A DNA stretch of 10,009 nucleotides from Propionibacteriaceae bacterium (GTDB lineage Bacteria > Actinomycetota > Actinomycetes > Propionibacteriales > Propionibacteriaceae): NCBI GenBank assembly GCA_027346035.1, contig DAIESZ010000317.1, forward strand, positions 1 to 10,009, written 5' to 3'. The notes under the pieces are model-generated. The model was not told the origin of the DNA. It was given only the letters and a program-made list of their open reading frames with translations, and did no database searches. The stretch's first letter is position 1. Every line of letters begins with the position of its first letter. This document shows, piece by piece, positions 1 to 5,769 of the stretch. Made by a program: the position numbers and the translations under genes.

Positions 1-1
1 C

Positions 2-238
2 GGCAACGTCAAGCGGCAGTCGTTCCGGGAGATCTACCGCGACTCGCCGGTGTTCCAGGCGTTGCGGCGTCCGCAGGAGTTCGAGGGCAAGTGCGGGGTG
101 TGCGAGTTCGCCACCCTGTGCGGCGGCTCGCGCTCGACCGCCTACGCGATGACGGGGAACTACCTGGCGTCCGACCCCACGTGCGCCTACGTTCCGCCCG
201 CTTGGGCGGCGAGGGAGTCAGCCGAATCTGCAGGCTAG
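2..238 (+). CDS. Radical SAM/SPASM domain protein, C-terminal fragment (TIGR04053-like)
   Basis: Only the last 78 residues are present; the gene enters from the left edge and ends at TAG 236-238. The fragment carries an auxiliary Fe-S cluster (SPASM) signature, with cysteines at fragment residues 31, 34, 40 and 61 (C-x2-C-x5-C-x20-C) in the context GKCGVCEF and CGGSRSTAYA. This is the tail seen in actinobacterial radical SAM proteins of the TIGR04053 type, related to haem/peptide-modifying SPASM enzymes. The radical SAM CxxxCxxC domain lies outside the window, so the substrate cannot be inferred. The last five codons (A-E-S-A-G) and the stop are encoded by the left arm of the 75-bp repeat at 221-295, so the native C-terminus was probably replaced. 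The gene is convergent with the nuclease-like gene ending at 300. Confidence 0.85.
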   Translation, partial: GNVKRQSFREIYRDSPVFQALRRPQEFEGKCGVCEFATLCGGSRSTAYAMTGNYLASDPTCAYVPPAWAARESAESAG

Positions 239-295
239 CCACGGTGGGGCCACCCGCAGGGGCGCCGACCCCCGCGCCTCGCCTGCATTTTCGGC
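221..295. repeat. 75-bp near-palindromic repeat, copy 1
   Basis: Outer arms GCCGAATCTGCAGGC (221-235) and GCCTGCATTTTCGGC (281-295) are inverted repeats matching at 13 of 15 positions. An inner G-run/C-run (GGGG 259-262, CCCCC 269-273) can form a second stem. A second copy of exactly the same length lies at 1234-1308, with its inner G-run at the same offset (+38). The element lies between two convergent genes and could act as a bidirectional transcription terminator, although no T-tract follows. It resembles a REP/MITE-like dispersed palindrome; I do not recognise a named family. Confidence 0.75.
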
Positions 296-299
296 CGTG

Positions 300-1172
300 T
301 CACAGCGGCGCCCGGATCGCCCGCGCTCTCGAGATGCGTTCCGCCGTCCGCTCCGGATCGGTTCGGATCATTCCCAGGGTGAGTCCCATCAGCCGGAAGC
401 CCTCCGCCATGAGCGCCGCCCGGCGCCGGTAGTCGTACTCCCGGTCGAGCAACGTCGTGTGGTGCTCGAGGCCGTCGAGCTCCAGGATGAGGCGCTGCCG
501 GCGGAAGAGTGCGTCAGCGAAGTACACGGCTCCTTGCGCCTCCACCCTCACGTTGCCCCGCCACCCTGTGATTCCGCTCGTGCGGAGGAAGGCGTGCAGT
601 TCCGCCTCCCCCACCGACCATGGGTTCTCCCGGGCGAGCCACAGTTCCCGGCGCACCATCGGGTTCCCCTCCCGCATGGGGGTGGCCGCAAGGGTGGCGT
701 GGAGCGACCGAAGGGTGACGGCACGGCTTCTCAGCGCCTCGTACAGCGGCTCGCGGTCCCCGGCCCGAAGGAGGTCGACCACGGTGAGACTGGGCTCGCT
801 GTGCGGGATTCCTCCCCGGTAGCGGACAAACTCCGTCCTGACCACTGCTTCCACCACCTCGAACCCCTGTCGGCGGGTCGCCCGCGGCCCGGCGATCGTG
901 ATGGTGCCGAGGGCCAGCTGAGGCGCGAACGAGAGCCGCGCCGCCGCCCGGCCCAGCAGGACGCCGCTGGGTCGCCACAGTGACGCGGCCGCGATCCGCG
1001 TGTCCGAGTCACGCCTCTGGTGCGCCGGAACGACGATCCCCGGCAGGAGGCGCACCAGTCTTCCGGAGGCCACTCCCGACCTGATCGCACCACTGAGCCG
1101 GGGATGCTCGCCGCACCGGATCGCGAGGACCCCGGCAAGGATCTCGTCCAGTTCTCGGTAGCTGCTCGTCAC
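300..1172 (-). CDS. AbiEi-like / DUF559 (Vsr-type PD-(D/E)xK fold) protein
   Basis: A 290-residue protein with a GTG start at 1172; the next in-frame ATG is far inside, and no strong Shine-Dalgarno is visible. The N-terminal ~100 residues resemble the winged-helix/AbiEi-antitoxin-like domain common in actinobacteria (RLVRLLPGIVVP, and a basic segment near GPRATRRQGF). The C-terminal ~110 residues look like DUF559, a relative of very-short-patch-repair endonucleases: E189/E191 in GEAELHAFLR, D220 in YFADALF, E231-x-D233 in ILELDG, H237-H238, then the basic R249-R251 and a GF..MGLT strand. Such proteins are widespread and mostly uncharacterised; a DNA-nicking or nuclease role is inferred from fold only. 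It is a single gene bracketed by the two 75-bp repeats. There is no obvious partner toxin (AbiEii) next to it, so a complete toxin-antitoxin pair is not supported. Confidence 0.8.
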   Translation of the reverse strand: MTSSYRELDEILAGVLAIRCGEHPRLSGAIRSGVASGRLVRLLPGIVVPAHQRRDSDTRIAAASLWRPSGVLLGRAAARLSFAPQLALGTITIAGPRATRRQGFEVVEAVVRTEFVRYRGGIPHSEPSLTVVDLLRAGDREPLYEALRSRAVTLRSLHATLAATPMREGNPMVRRELWLARENPWSVGEAELHAFLRTSGITGWRGNVRVEAQGAVYFADALFRRQRLILELDGLEHHTTLLDREYDYRRRAALMAEGFRLMGLTLGMIRTDPERTAERISRARAIRAPL

Positions 1173-1233
1173 GCCAGGATTGTCTGGATGGTTCGGCCTC
1201 CGGACGACGGCGGGCGGCGACTTGTGGACAACT

Positions 1234-1308
1234 GCCGGATCTGCAGGCACATCGGGGGGTCGGGGCCGCAAGGGGGGTCCTTCCCCCCGGCTCGGCTGCA
1301 GATTCGGC
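1234..1308. repeat. 75-bp near-palindromic repeat, copy 2
   Basis: Arms GCCGGATCTGCAGGC (1234-1248) and GGCTGCAGATTCGGC (1294-1308) are inverted repeats and match copy 1 at 14/15 and 12/15 positions. The centre holds a perfect 6-bp G/C stem (GGGGGG 1272-1277, CCCCCC 1283-1288) with a 5-nt loop. It lies 46 bases beyond the terC stop, so like copy 1 it sits just 3' of a gene. Because the element is nearly palindromic its orientation is ambiguous; read on the minus strand it also shares AGCC next to the left arm and an inner CCGACCCCC with copy 1. The rest of the 182-base gap (1173-1354) contains one DnaA-box-like 9-mer and nothing else I can support. Confidence 0.75.
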
Positions 1309-1354
1309 GGGCGAGCGGTCAGGCGGCGCGCGACCGGCGATCGGGAGGCGGGGC

Positions 1355-2389
1355 TCACGCCGGGGCGCGCCGACCCCCCGAGCGACGGGACGCCGCCAGG
1401 CTGCTGACCGTGGTGCCCACGAGGATGGCGACGATGACCACCAGGGACCACAACGTCGGGACCGTCGGGACCCCGTGCCACACCGTGTGCGCCCAGTGCA
1501 GGATCAGCTTCACCGAGATGAACACGAGGATGAGCGCCATGCCGTGGCCGAGGTGCACGAGCTTGCTCAGCACGCCGGCGATGAGGAAGTACAGCGCCCG
1601 CAGGCCCATGAGCGCGAACGCGTTGGTGGCGAACACGAGATAGGGGTCGCCCGTGATCCCGAAGACCGCCGGCACCGAGTCGACGGCGAACAGCACGTCG
1701 ACCGCGAGGATCGCCAGCACGGCCACGAGCAGGGGCGTCACCACCCGGCGTCCGTGCTCGGAAACCACCAGCGCCGTGCCCCGGTAGCCGTCGGTCACCG
1801 GGAGCACCCGCCGGATCATCCGGACCACCGCGAGCCCGTTGACGTCGGGCTCGTCGTCGTGGCCGCGGACGGCGTCCCGCCACACCTTGACGGCGCTCAC
1901 CAACAGCACCAGGCCGAACACCAGGAACGTGATGCCGAAGCGCGCCAGCATCACCGCGCCGACCGCGATGAACACCGCGCGCAGCGCGAGAGCCCCGGCC
2001 ACACCGATCAGCAACACCCGCTGCTGCAGCACCCGTGGCACCGCGAAGCCCCCGAGCAGCAGCATGAACACGAACAGGTTGTCGACGCTCAGCGACTTCT
2101 CAACGACGTAGCCCGACAGGAACTTCAGGCCGGTGTCACCGCCGAAGCGGATCCACACCCATGCGCCGAACGCGAGAGGCAGCCCGACGTAGAACATCGA
2201 CCAGCCCACCGCCTCCCGGGTGCCCACCTCGTGGGGACGCCGGGTGATGACGAAGTCGAGGGCGAACAGCAGGAGGACCCCACCGATGGTCCAGCCCCAC
2301 AGGGCCGGGGTGGCGATGGTCTGCAGGGGTGGGAGCGCCGCACCCGGCGTGAGGGGAACAGCGGTGAGGGGAGCAAGGAGGCGGGACAT
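1355..2389 (-). CDS. TerC/Alx family integral membrane protein (probable Mn2+ exporter)
   Basis: A 344-residue polytopic membrane protein of the TerC (PF03741) family. Family hallmarks are visible: ALDF with D45 in an early TM segment, EKSLSVDNLFVF (E97, D103), DVLFAVDSVPAVFGIT (D231, D237) and FATNAFALMGLRALYF. The buried acidic residues are those expected of a divalent-metal transporter. A cytoplasmic loop rich in H/D/E (GHDDEPD, about 176-182) separates the two halves. Members include E. coli Alx and B. subtilis MeeF/MeeY-type proteins, linked to manganese efflux or metallation of secreted proteins. ATG at 2389 is favoured by GAGG at 2399-2396, six bases upstream. The upstream yybP-ykoY-like leader independently supports a manganese role. 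Length is normal for actinobacterial homologues. Confidence 0.93.
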   Translation of the reverse strand: MSRLLAPLTAVPLTPGAALPPLQTIATPALWGWTIGGVLLLFALDFVITRRPHEVGTREAVGWSMFYVGLPLAFGAWVWIRFGGDTGLKFLSGYVVEKSLSVDNLFVFMLLLGGFAVPRVLQQRVLLIGVAGALALRAVFIAVGAVMLARFGITFLVFGLVLLVSAVKVWRDAVRGHDDEPDVNGLAVVRMIRRVLPVTDGYRGTALVVSEHGRRVVTPLLVAVLAILAVDVLFAVDSVPAVFGITGDPYLVFATNAFALMGLRALYFLIAGVLSKLVHLGHGMALILVFISVKLILHWAHTVWHGVPTVPTLWSLVVIVAILVGTTVSSLAASRRSGGRRAPA

Positions 2390-2413
2390 GGGGATCCTCA
2401 GATCGTTGAACGG

Positions 2414-2517
2414 TCCGAGGTCTCCTTCACCACCACATCGCTAGTGGGGCGTCACCCGGGGCGGTTGCGGAACCGTCCGTACTGACCGGGTGAACTTCGC
2501 GAAGTACTCCCCTCAAG
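2414..2517 (-). promoter_or_regulatory. yybP-ykoY-type (Mn2+) riboswitch in the terC leader
   Basis: On the minus strand the leader begins CTTGAGGGGAGTA (from 2517) and ends GGTGAAGGAGACCTCGGA (to 2414). This matches the conserved 5' GGGGAGUA and 3' (A)AGACCU halves of the manganese riboswitch, which close a P1 helix (GAGG with CCTC). Internal stems are visible: ACTTCGCGAAGT just after the 5' box, and CGGTT-CCGC-AACCG flanked by CCCGG/CCGGG. The length (104 nt) and position directly before a TerC gene fit the family. The 3' P1 strand CCTCGGA (2420-2414) can instead pair with TCTGAGG (2402-2396), which contains the terC Shine-Dalgarno, over 7 pairs with one wobble. A translational switch is therefore plausible: Mn2+ stabilises P1 and frees the ribosome site. 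Recognition is from memory of the consensus; a covariance-model search was not run. Confidence 0.8.
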
Positions 2518-2524
2518 GGATCCC

Positions 2525-2530
2525 ATGGTA
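2525..2530 (-). promoter_or_regulatory. Candidate -10 element for terC leader
   Basis: The minus strand reads TACCAT at 2530-2525, fitting the actinobacterial TAnnnT -10 pattern. A start site about 7 bases downstream would place the RNA 5' end near 2518, exactly where the riboswitch begins. No convincing -35 hexamer is seen; that region lies inside the 3' end of the ferredoxin gene. Confidence 0.4.
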
Positions 2531-2539
2531 ACCGAAACC

Positions 2540-2755
2540 TCAGCTGTCCTTCCAGTAGAGCGCACGCGCGGGGCACATGCGGATGGCCGTGTCCCCGTCG
2601 TCGGCGTCGACCAGGGCGTCGAGCAGGATCGGGTACCCGTGCGCGTCGAGAGTGATGTTGCGCGGCAGGATCTGGGCGCAGACGCCGTGACCGGTGCAGG
2701 CCATCCGATCGACCTGGAGGGGGACGATGTCCTCCGCCCTCAACCCGGAACTCAT
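2540..2755 (-). CDS. Ferredoxin, single-cluster CxxHxxC type
   Basis: A 71-residue acidic small ferredoxin. Cluster ligands: C20 and C26 in C-T-G-H-G-V-C, and C61 in MCPARAL. The second position of the usual CxxCxxC motif is His23, the CxxHxxC...CP pattern of actinobacterial ferredoxins that serve cytochromes P450 and carry a [3Fe-4S] (sometimes [4Fe-4S]) cluster. No P450 is encoded here; instead it is the last gene of the redox operon, its ATG overlapping the NuoF-like gene stop as ATGA (2755-2752). The likely job is to pass electrons to or from the NuoF-like protein or membrane haem protein in the cytoplasm. The direction of electron flow is inference. Confidence 0.88.
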   Translation of the reverse strand: MSSGLRAEDIVPLQVDRMACTGHGVCAQILPRNITLDAHGYPILLDALVDADDGDTAIRMCPARALYWKDS

Positions 2756-3867
2756 GCGGTTCTCCTCGCGGCATAGTGACAGCGCCCGGAGGCGTGCTCG
2801 GTGATGTGGTCGGCGAACACGGCGAGAGCGCTGCGGGCGACGCCCGCGACACCGTCGGGGAACTTGCAGCCGCCGCGTCCGGGCAGCAGTCCGAGGTTGA
2901 CCTCGAGGGCCCGGCGGTGCCGCGCCGACGGGCTGCGCACGAACTGCTGCCACAGAGCCGACAGTTCGGGGACGCCGAACATGCACGGTCCGCACTGGCC
3001 GGCGGATTCGCCGGACGCGTAGGAGAGCAGCTCGCCGACCGTGTCGAGGGGGCAGCGCCGGGGATCGAGCACCTCGATGATGCCGGGGCCGAGGCGGGCG
3101 TCGAAGCGGGCCAGACCCTCGCGCGACCAGGGCGAGGAGGTGATGGCGACGATCGGCGCGAACGCGCCGCCCAGGCCGTTGATCAGCACGTATTCGGCGT
3201 CGGAGCGGGTGTGCGCGGCCGCGAGCAGGTCGCCGATCGGGACACCCGCCTGGGTCTCGATGACCACGGGGCGACCGACGTAGCCGCCGACCGAGGCGAG
3301 CCGCGGTCCCGGTTCGGCCGCCGTGCCGTAGCGGCGGAACCACTCCGGCCCATGGTCGGCGATCTGGGCGATCCGCCAGACCGTTTCCGCGTTGAGCACG
3401 ACCGTCGGCGGGATCCGCCGTCCGGTCGAATCGCGGCCGCCCTGGATGTACAGGGAGCGCTTGGTCATCGGGCGCGCCAGGCCGCCCTCGGCGAAGTTGA
3501 TGAGCGAACTCTCCTCCGACGACACGTAGCGGCCGGGCACGTCGAGCACGTCGACGCGGGCCCGCCGCAGCCGTTCCTCGGTGGCGGAGCCGCGGTGGGC
3601 CGCGAAGCTCACCTGCCCACGCGCCAGCCGTCCGACGATGGTGGCGCCGCGCAGCAGTTCGTCGCGGTGGTTGGCGACGACCCAGCCGTCCTTGACCGCA
3701 CCGAGCTCACCGTCACAGGCGTTGACGATCACCGCGGTGCGGCGCCTGGTCAGCGCCCTGAGCTTCACGGCGGAGGGGAATGCCGCGCCGCCGCGTCCGG
3801 TGAGCCCGGCGGCCTCGAGGGAGTCGAGCAGCTGGACGCCGGTCGAGTTCAGCGTTGCGGGGGTCAT
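2752..3867 (-). CDS. NuoF-like flavin/SLBB/Fe-S protein (degenerate NADH dehydrogenase F)
   Basis: A 371-residue protein with the NuoF/HoxF/RnfC-like order: FMN-site loop GRGGAAFPSAVK (25-35), a modified NADH/FMN segment VNACDGELGAVKD (48-60; NuoF usually NADExEPGTxKDR), YVSSEESSLI (114-123; usually YxCGEETALI), an SLBB-like stretch (about 190-265), and a C-terminal Fe-S segment ESAGQCGPC (287-295) plus GGCKFPDGV with C334. The first Cys of the N3-type CxxCxxC motif is Ala289, leaving C292, C295 and C334; C272 or C363 could substitute, or the cluster may be altered or absent. ATG at 3867 was chosen over GTG 3873 because AGGAG (3877-3873) sits five bases upstream and the ATG overlaps the upstream stop as ATGA. 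In context it is probably the cytoplasmic electron-input module of the membrane haem protein; NADH use is uncertain. Confidence 0.85.
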   Translation of the reverse strand: MTPATLNSTGVQLLDSLEAAGLTGRGGAAFPSAVKLRALTRRRTAVIVNACDGELGAVKDGWVVANHRDELLRGATIVGRLARGQVSFAAHRGSATEERLRRARVDVLDVPGRYVSSEESSLINFAEGGLARPMTKRSLYIQGGRDSTGRRIPPTVVLNAETVWRIAQIADHGPEWFRRYGTAAEPGPRLASVGGYVGRPVVIETQAGVPIGDLLAAAHTRSDAEYVLINGLGGAFAPIVAITSSPWSREGLARFDARLGPGIIEVLDPRRCPLDTVGELLSYASGESAGQCGPCMFGVPELSALWQQFVRSPSARHRRALEVNLGLLPGRGGCKFPDGVAGVARSALAVFADHITEHASGRCHYAARRTA

Positions 3868-4427
3868 GACCACTCCTGTTCGAGGATGACGTCGCGGCGC
3901 TCACGGTCGTGGTGGCGGGCGTTGAGCCGCCAGGCGATGGCCAGCAGGCCGACGACGCCGCAGGCCAGGGTGATGAGACGCAGCACCCACTCCTGGCTGG
4001 TGCCGAGCGCGAAGCCGTGGATGATCGCCATCGGCCAGAACGCGTAGGCGAGCCAGTGCACGAGCTTCCAATTCCGCTCCGGGATCCGGTGGCGCAGGTA
4101 AGACGTGGCCACGACCACGACCAGCAGGTCGAAGGCCAGGGTGCCGCGGCCCACCCAGAACGGTGAGTACCCGCTGGTGAACGGCACGATGAAGGAGATC
4201 CAGTTGATGTTGACGAAGGTCTCGGCGATGGCCGTGGTGATGTGCACGAGCAGGAACACGACCATGCCGAGCGCGATCCACCGGTGCAGGGCCATGGTGA
4301 TGGTGGGGCTCGCGGCGTGGGGCTTGCGGCGTCCGGCGATGAGGACACCGGCCACCACGACGTAAGTGAGCAGCACGATGCTCACGATCCCGGTCGCCCG
4401 CGACGTGTACCACAGGATCTCGTTCAT
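3864..4427 (-). CDS. Ferric-reductase-like transmembrane haem b protein
   Basis: A 187-residue membrane protein with about five to six hydrophobic helices. It matches the ferric reductase-like transmembrane domain (PF01794-type, related to MsrQ/YedZ). Four histidines in helices, H48 (ALHRW), H62 (LVHIT), H124 (LVHWL) and H137 (IIHGF), are spaced 14 and 13 residues apart, the pairing expected for two stacked b haems across the membrane. There is no fused FAD/NAD(P) domain, so reducing power must come from a partner, plausibly the NuoF-like protein and ferredoxin encoded just downstream. Start ATG 4427 overlaps the ApbE stop as ATGA, with AGGAGG nine to ten bases ahead. The basic C-terminal tail (RHHDRERR) is probably cytoplasmic. 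Confidence 0.88.
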   Translation of the reverse strand: MNEILWYTSRATGIVSIVLLTYVVVAGVLIAGRRKPHAASPTITMALHRWIALGMVVFLLVHITTAIAETFVNINWISFIVPFTSGYSPFWVGRGTLAFDLLVVVVATSYLRHRIPERNWKLVHWLAYAFWPMAIIHGFALGTSQEWVLRLITLACGVVGLLAIAWRLNARHHDRERRDVILEQEWS

Positions 4428-5368
4428 GCCGCATCCTCCTCGGGGCGGGGCCAGCCGTTGACCAGGGCGATGGACCCGTCGGCGCCGTCGAGCCGGGCGG
4501 TGACGCCCTTAGCCTTCAGCCAGTCGGGCGCGGCGTCGCCCAGCACGATCGCGGCGGTCGACATGGCGTTGGCGACGATGGCCGACGGCGCGGCACAGGT
4601 CACCGAGGCCCACACGGCCGGCGCGCAGGTTCCGGTGCGCGGGTCGATGATGTGGTGGCGTACCTCACCGCCGGAGGTCCAGGTGCGCAGCCGCGTCGAG
4701 GAGGTGCACACGGCCGCCCCGTCGCTGCGGATCACCTGAGCCTCGCGGCCATCGGCGAGCTCGATGCCGATGTTCCACCCGCCGGAGGGCAGATCGCCGC
4801 TCACCGCGATGTCGCCACCGAGGTTGACGAGGAACCCTCCGCGATGAGCGGCGGCGAGCCGGCGGGCGATGGTGTCGGCGGCGTGGGCCTTCGCCGTGGC
4901 GCCGAGGTCGATGAGCATCCCCTGCGGGACGCTGACGACGTTGACGTCGGACAGCTGGATGCTGCGCCAGCCGGGAACCGGCACCGGGTCGGCGCCGCGG
5001 GACGCAGGGTCGGCACGGATCTCGTCCATGTCGGCGTCGTAACCGCTCGCGACCAGTGCCGCGCCGACGCTCGGGTCGACGAGCCCATCGGTGAGCTCGC
5101 TCATCTCGAGGGCCGCCCGCAGGTAGTCGGCGAGCAGGAACGACACCATCTGGCTGGCCGGGCCGGTCGCGGCCCGGGACGCCAACCGGCTCACCTCGGA
5201 ATCGGAGCGGAACCGGGACGCCGCCGCGTCCAGGTCCGCGAGGTGGGCGCGGGCGAGGCTCTCGGCCGCGCCGAGCGTGTCGGGGTTGGTGACGAGAACC
5301 CGGCAGCCCGCGCCGATGGCCCGGAATTGGGTCCCGGCGACGACCGGGTCGGTGGATGCGGAGGGCAC
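4424..5368 (-). CDS. apbE: FAD:protein FMN transferase (ApbE/Ftp family)
   Basis: A 314-residue ApbE-family protein, which transfers FMN from FAD to a Ser/Thr of an exported or membrane redox protein. Motifs: TQFRAIGAG (13-21, for the usual FxAMGT start), DLGATAKAHAAD (154-165), VNLGGDI (181-187), HHIIDPRTG (238-246) and ANAMSTAAIVLG (266-277). In that last motif the usual metal-binding Asp (ADAxxTA) is Asn267; my recollection is that related actinobacterial proteins share this, so it need not mean inactivity. The start is GTG 5368, five bases after the stop triplet (5374-5372) of small protein A begins; no ATG or clear Shine-Dalgarno is available, so it may be translationally coupled. No signal peptide or lipobox is visible, unlike many ApbE proteins. 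Its canonical FMN-binding-domain substrate is not encoded in the window. Confidence 0.92.
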   Translation of the reverse strand: MPSASTDPVVAGTQFRAIGAGCRVLVTNPDTLGAAESLARAHLADLDAAASRFRSDSEVSRLASRAATGPASQMVSFLLADYLRAALEMSELTDGLVDPSVGAALVASGYDADMDEIRADPASRGADPVPVPGWRSIQLSDVNVVSVPQGMLIDLGATAKAHAADTIARRLAAAHRGGFLVNLGGDIAVSGDLPSGGWNIGIELADGREAQVIRSDGAAVCTSSTRLRTWTSGGEVRHHIIDPRTGTCAPAVWASVTCAAPSAIVANAMSTAAIVLGDAAPDWLKAKGVTARLDGADGSIALVNGWPRPEEDAA

Positions 5369-5371
5369 GGG

Positions 5372-5641
5372 TCAGCTGCCGCGGGTGCTGGTCTGGGCCG
5401 GCTGGGTGCTGCCGGTGACGCCGGAGCCGGTGGCCTGGCCGGCCGTCGACGACGTCGACCCCGAGGAGCCGGTGGACGCCGACCCGGTCGTCGTCGTGGT
5501 GACCGAGGCCGCGTAGGCGGAGGTCGAGGTGTGGGCGGCCTCGGCGAGGTGCACGCCGATCCCGGCGGTCGCGAAGGCGGCCGCGAGAAGGGTTCCGGTG
5601 GTGAGGAACCTGGCGATGGCCAGCGGGGGTCGGGTGGTCAT
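5372..5641 (-). CDS. Small single-TM Ser/Thr-rich protein A, first gene of the redox operon
   Basis: An 89-residue protein with a short basic N-terminus, one hydrophobic helix (about 11-32) ending IGVHLAEA (His31), then about 50 residues dominated by Thr, Ser, Gly and Ala, ending QTSTRGS. It is paralogous to the products at 6552-6857 and 7014-7325: all share LTT-x-TL at the helix start, GVHL at its end and the tail Q-T-[R/S]-T-x-G-S. The tail segment is probably outside the membrane (positive-inside rule). ATG 5641 has a GGAG-type ribosome site. It lies directly upstream of apbE (3-base gap), so a structural or substrate role for the flavin/haem chain is plausible, but no known domain is recognised. 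The segment SGVTGS near residues 73-78 loosely recalls an ApbE target (SGAT) but may be chance in a Ser/Gly-rich tail. Confidence 0.75.
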   Translation of the reverse strand: MTTRPPLAIARFLTTGTLLAAAFATAGIGVHLAEAAHTSTSAYAASVTTTTTGSASTGSSGSTSSTAGQATGSGVTGSTQPAQTSTRGS

Positions 5642-5705
5642 ATCGGGTCTCCGGGATCGGTGATCGGATGCTTCGTTATTGATGTCTCAACGGTCCGCCG
5701 TCATC

Positions 5706-5755
5706 CTGTGTGATCCCTGTGAAGCCCGGATGACGCCTCTGTGAGCTTCGGATGA
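5706..5755 (-). promoter_or_regulatory. 11-bp-periodic CTGTGA array upstream of small protein A/apbE operon
   Basis: Plus-strand hexamers CTGTGT (5706), CTGTGA (5717) and CTGTGA (5739) lie at offsets 0, 11 and 33; on the transcribed strand they read TCACAG-type. The two other phases of the 11-bp lattice are filled by GGATGA at 5728 and 5750, giving five in-phase half-sites. The array begins 65 bases upstream of ATG 5641. The same 0/11/33 layout recurs before the two paralogues. An 11-bp direct-repeat spacing is typical of OmpR/PhoB-family response regulators (for example the TCACAGC repeats of mycobacterial PhoP). Confidence 0.7.
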
Positions 5756-5756
5756 G

Positions 5757-5769
5757 GGCCCCGCGGGCC
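5757..5769 (-). terminator. Short GC hairpin right after the peptidyl-tRNA hydrolase stop
   Basis: The minus strand reads GGCCC-GCG-GGGCC immediately after the stop codon at 5772-5770: five G/C pairs, 3-nt loop, no T-tract. It could weakly terminate the upstream transcript and insulate the promoter array next to it. Weak evidence. Confidence 0.25.

Noticed and set aside
1222..1231. TTGTGGACAA, a perfect match on the minus strand to the actinobacterial DnaA box TTGTCCACA
   Set aside because: It is a single box with no neighbours, no AT-rich stretch and no dnaA/dnaN context, so an origin is not supported; one 9-mer can occur by chance.
300..1883. Long open minus-strand frame extending the DUF559 gene upstream through terC
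   Set aside because: The extra ~237 residues are Arg/Pro/Gly-rich low-complexity sequence overlapping the well-supported terC gene in another frame; only 300-1172 has family-like sequence.
4652..5713. Long plus-strand open frame opposite apbE and small protein A (and similar ones opposite terC, the NuoF-like gene and both exporters)
   Set aside because: Composition is typical of antisense shadows in high-GC DNA, and the minus-strand genes carry clear family motifs.
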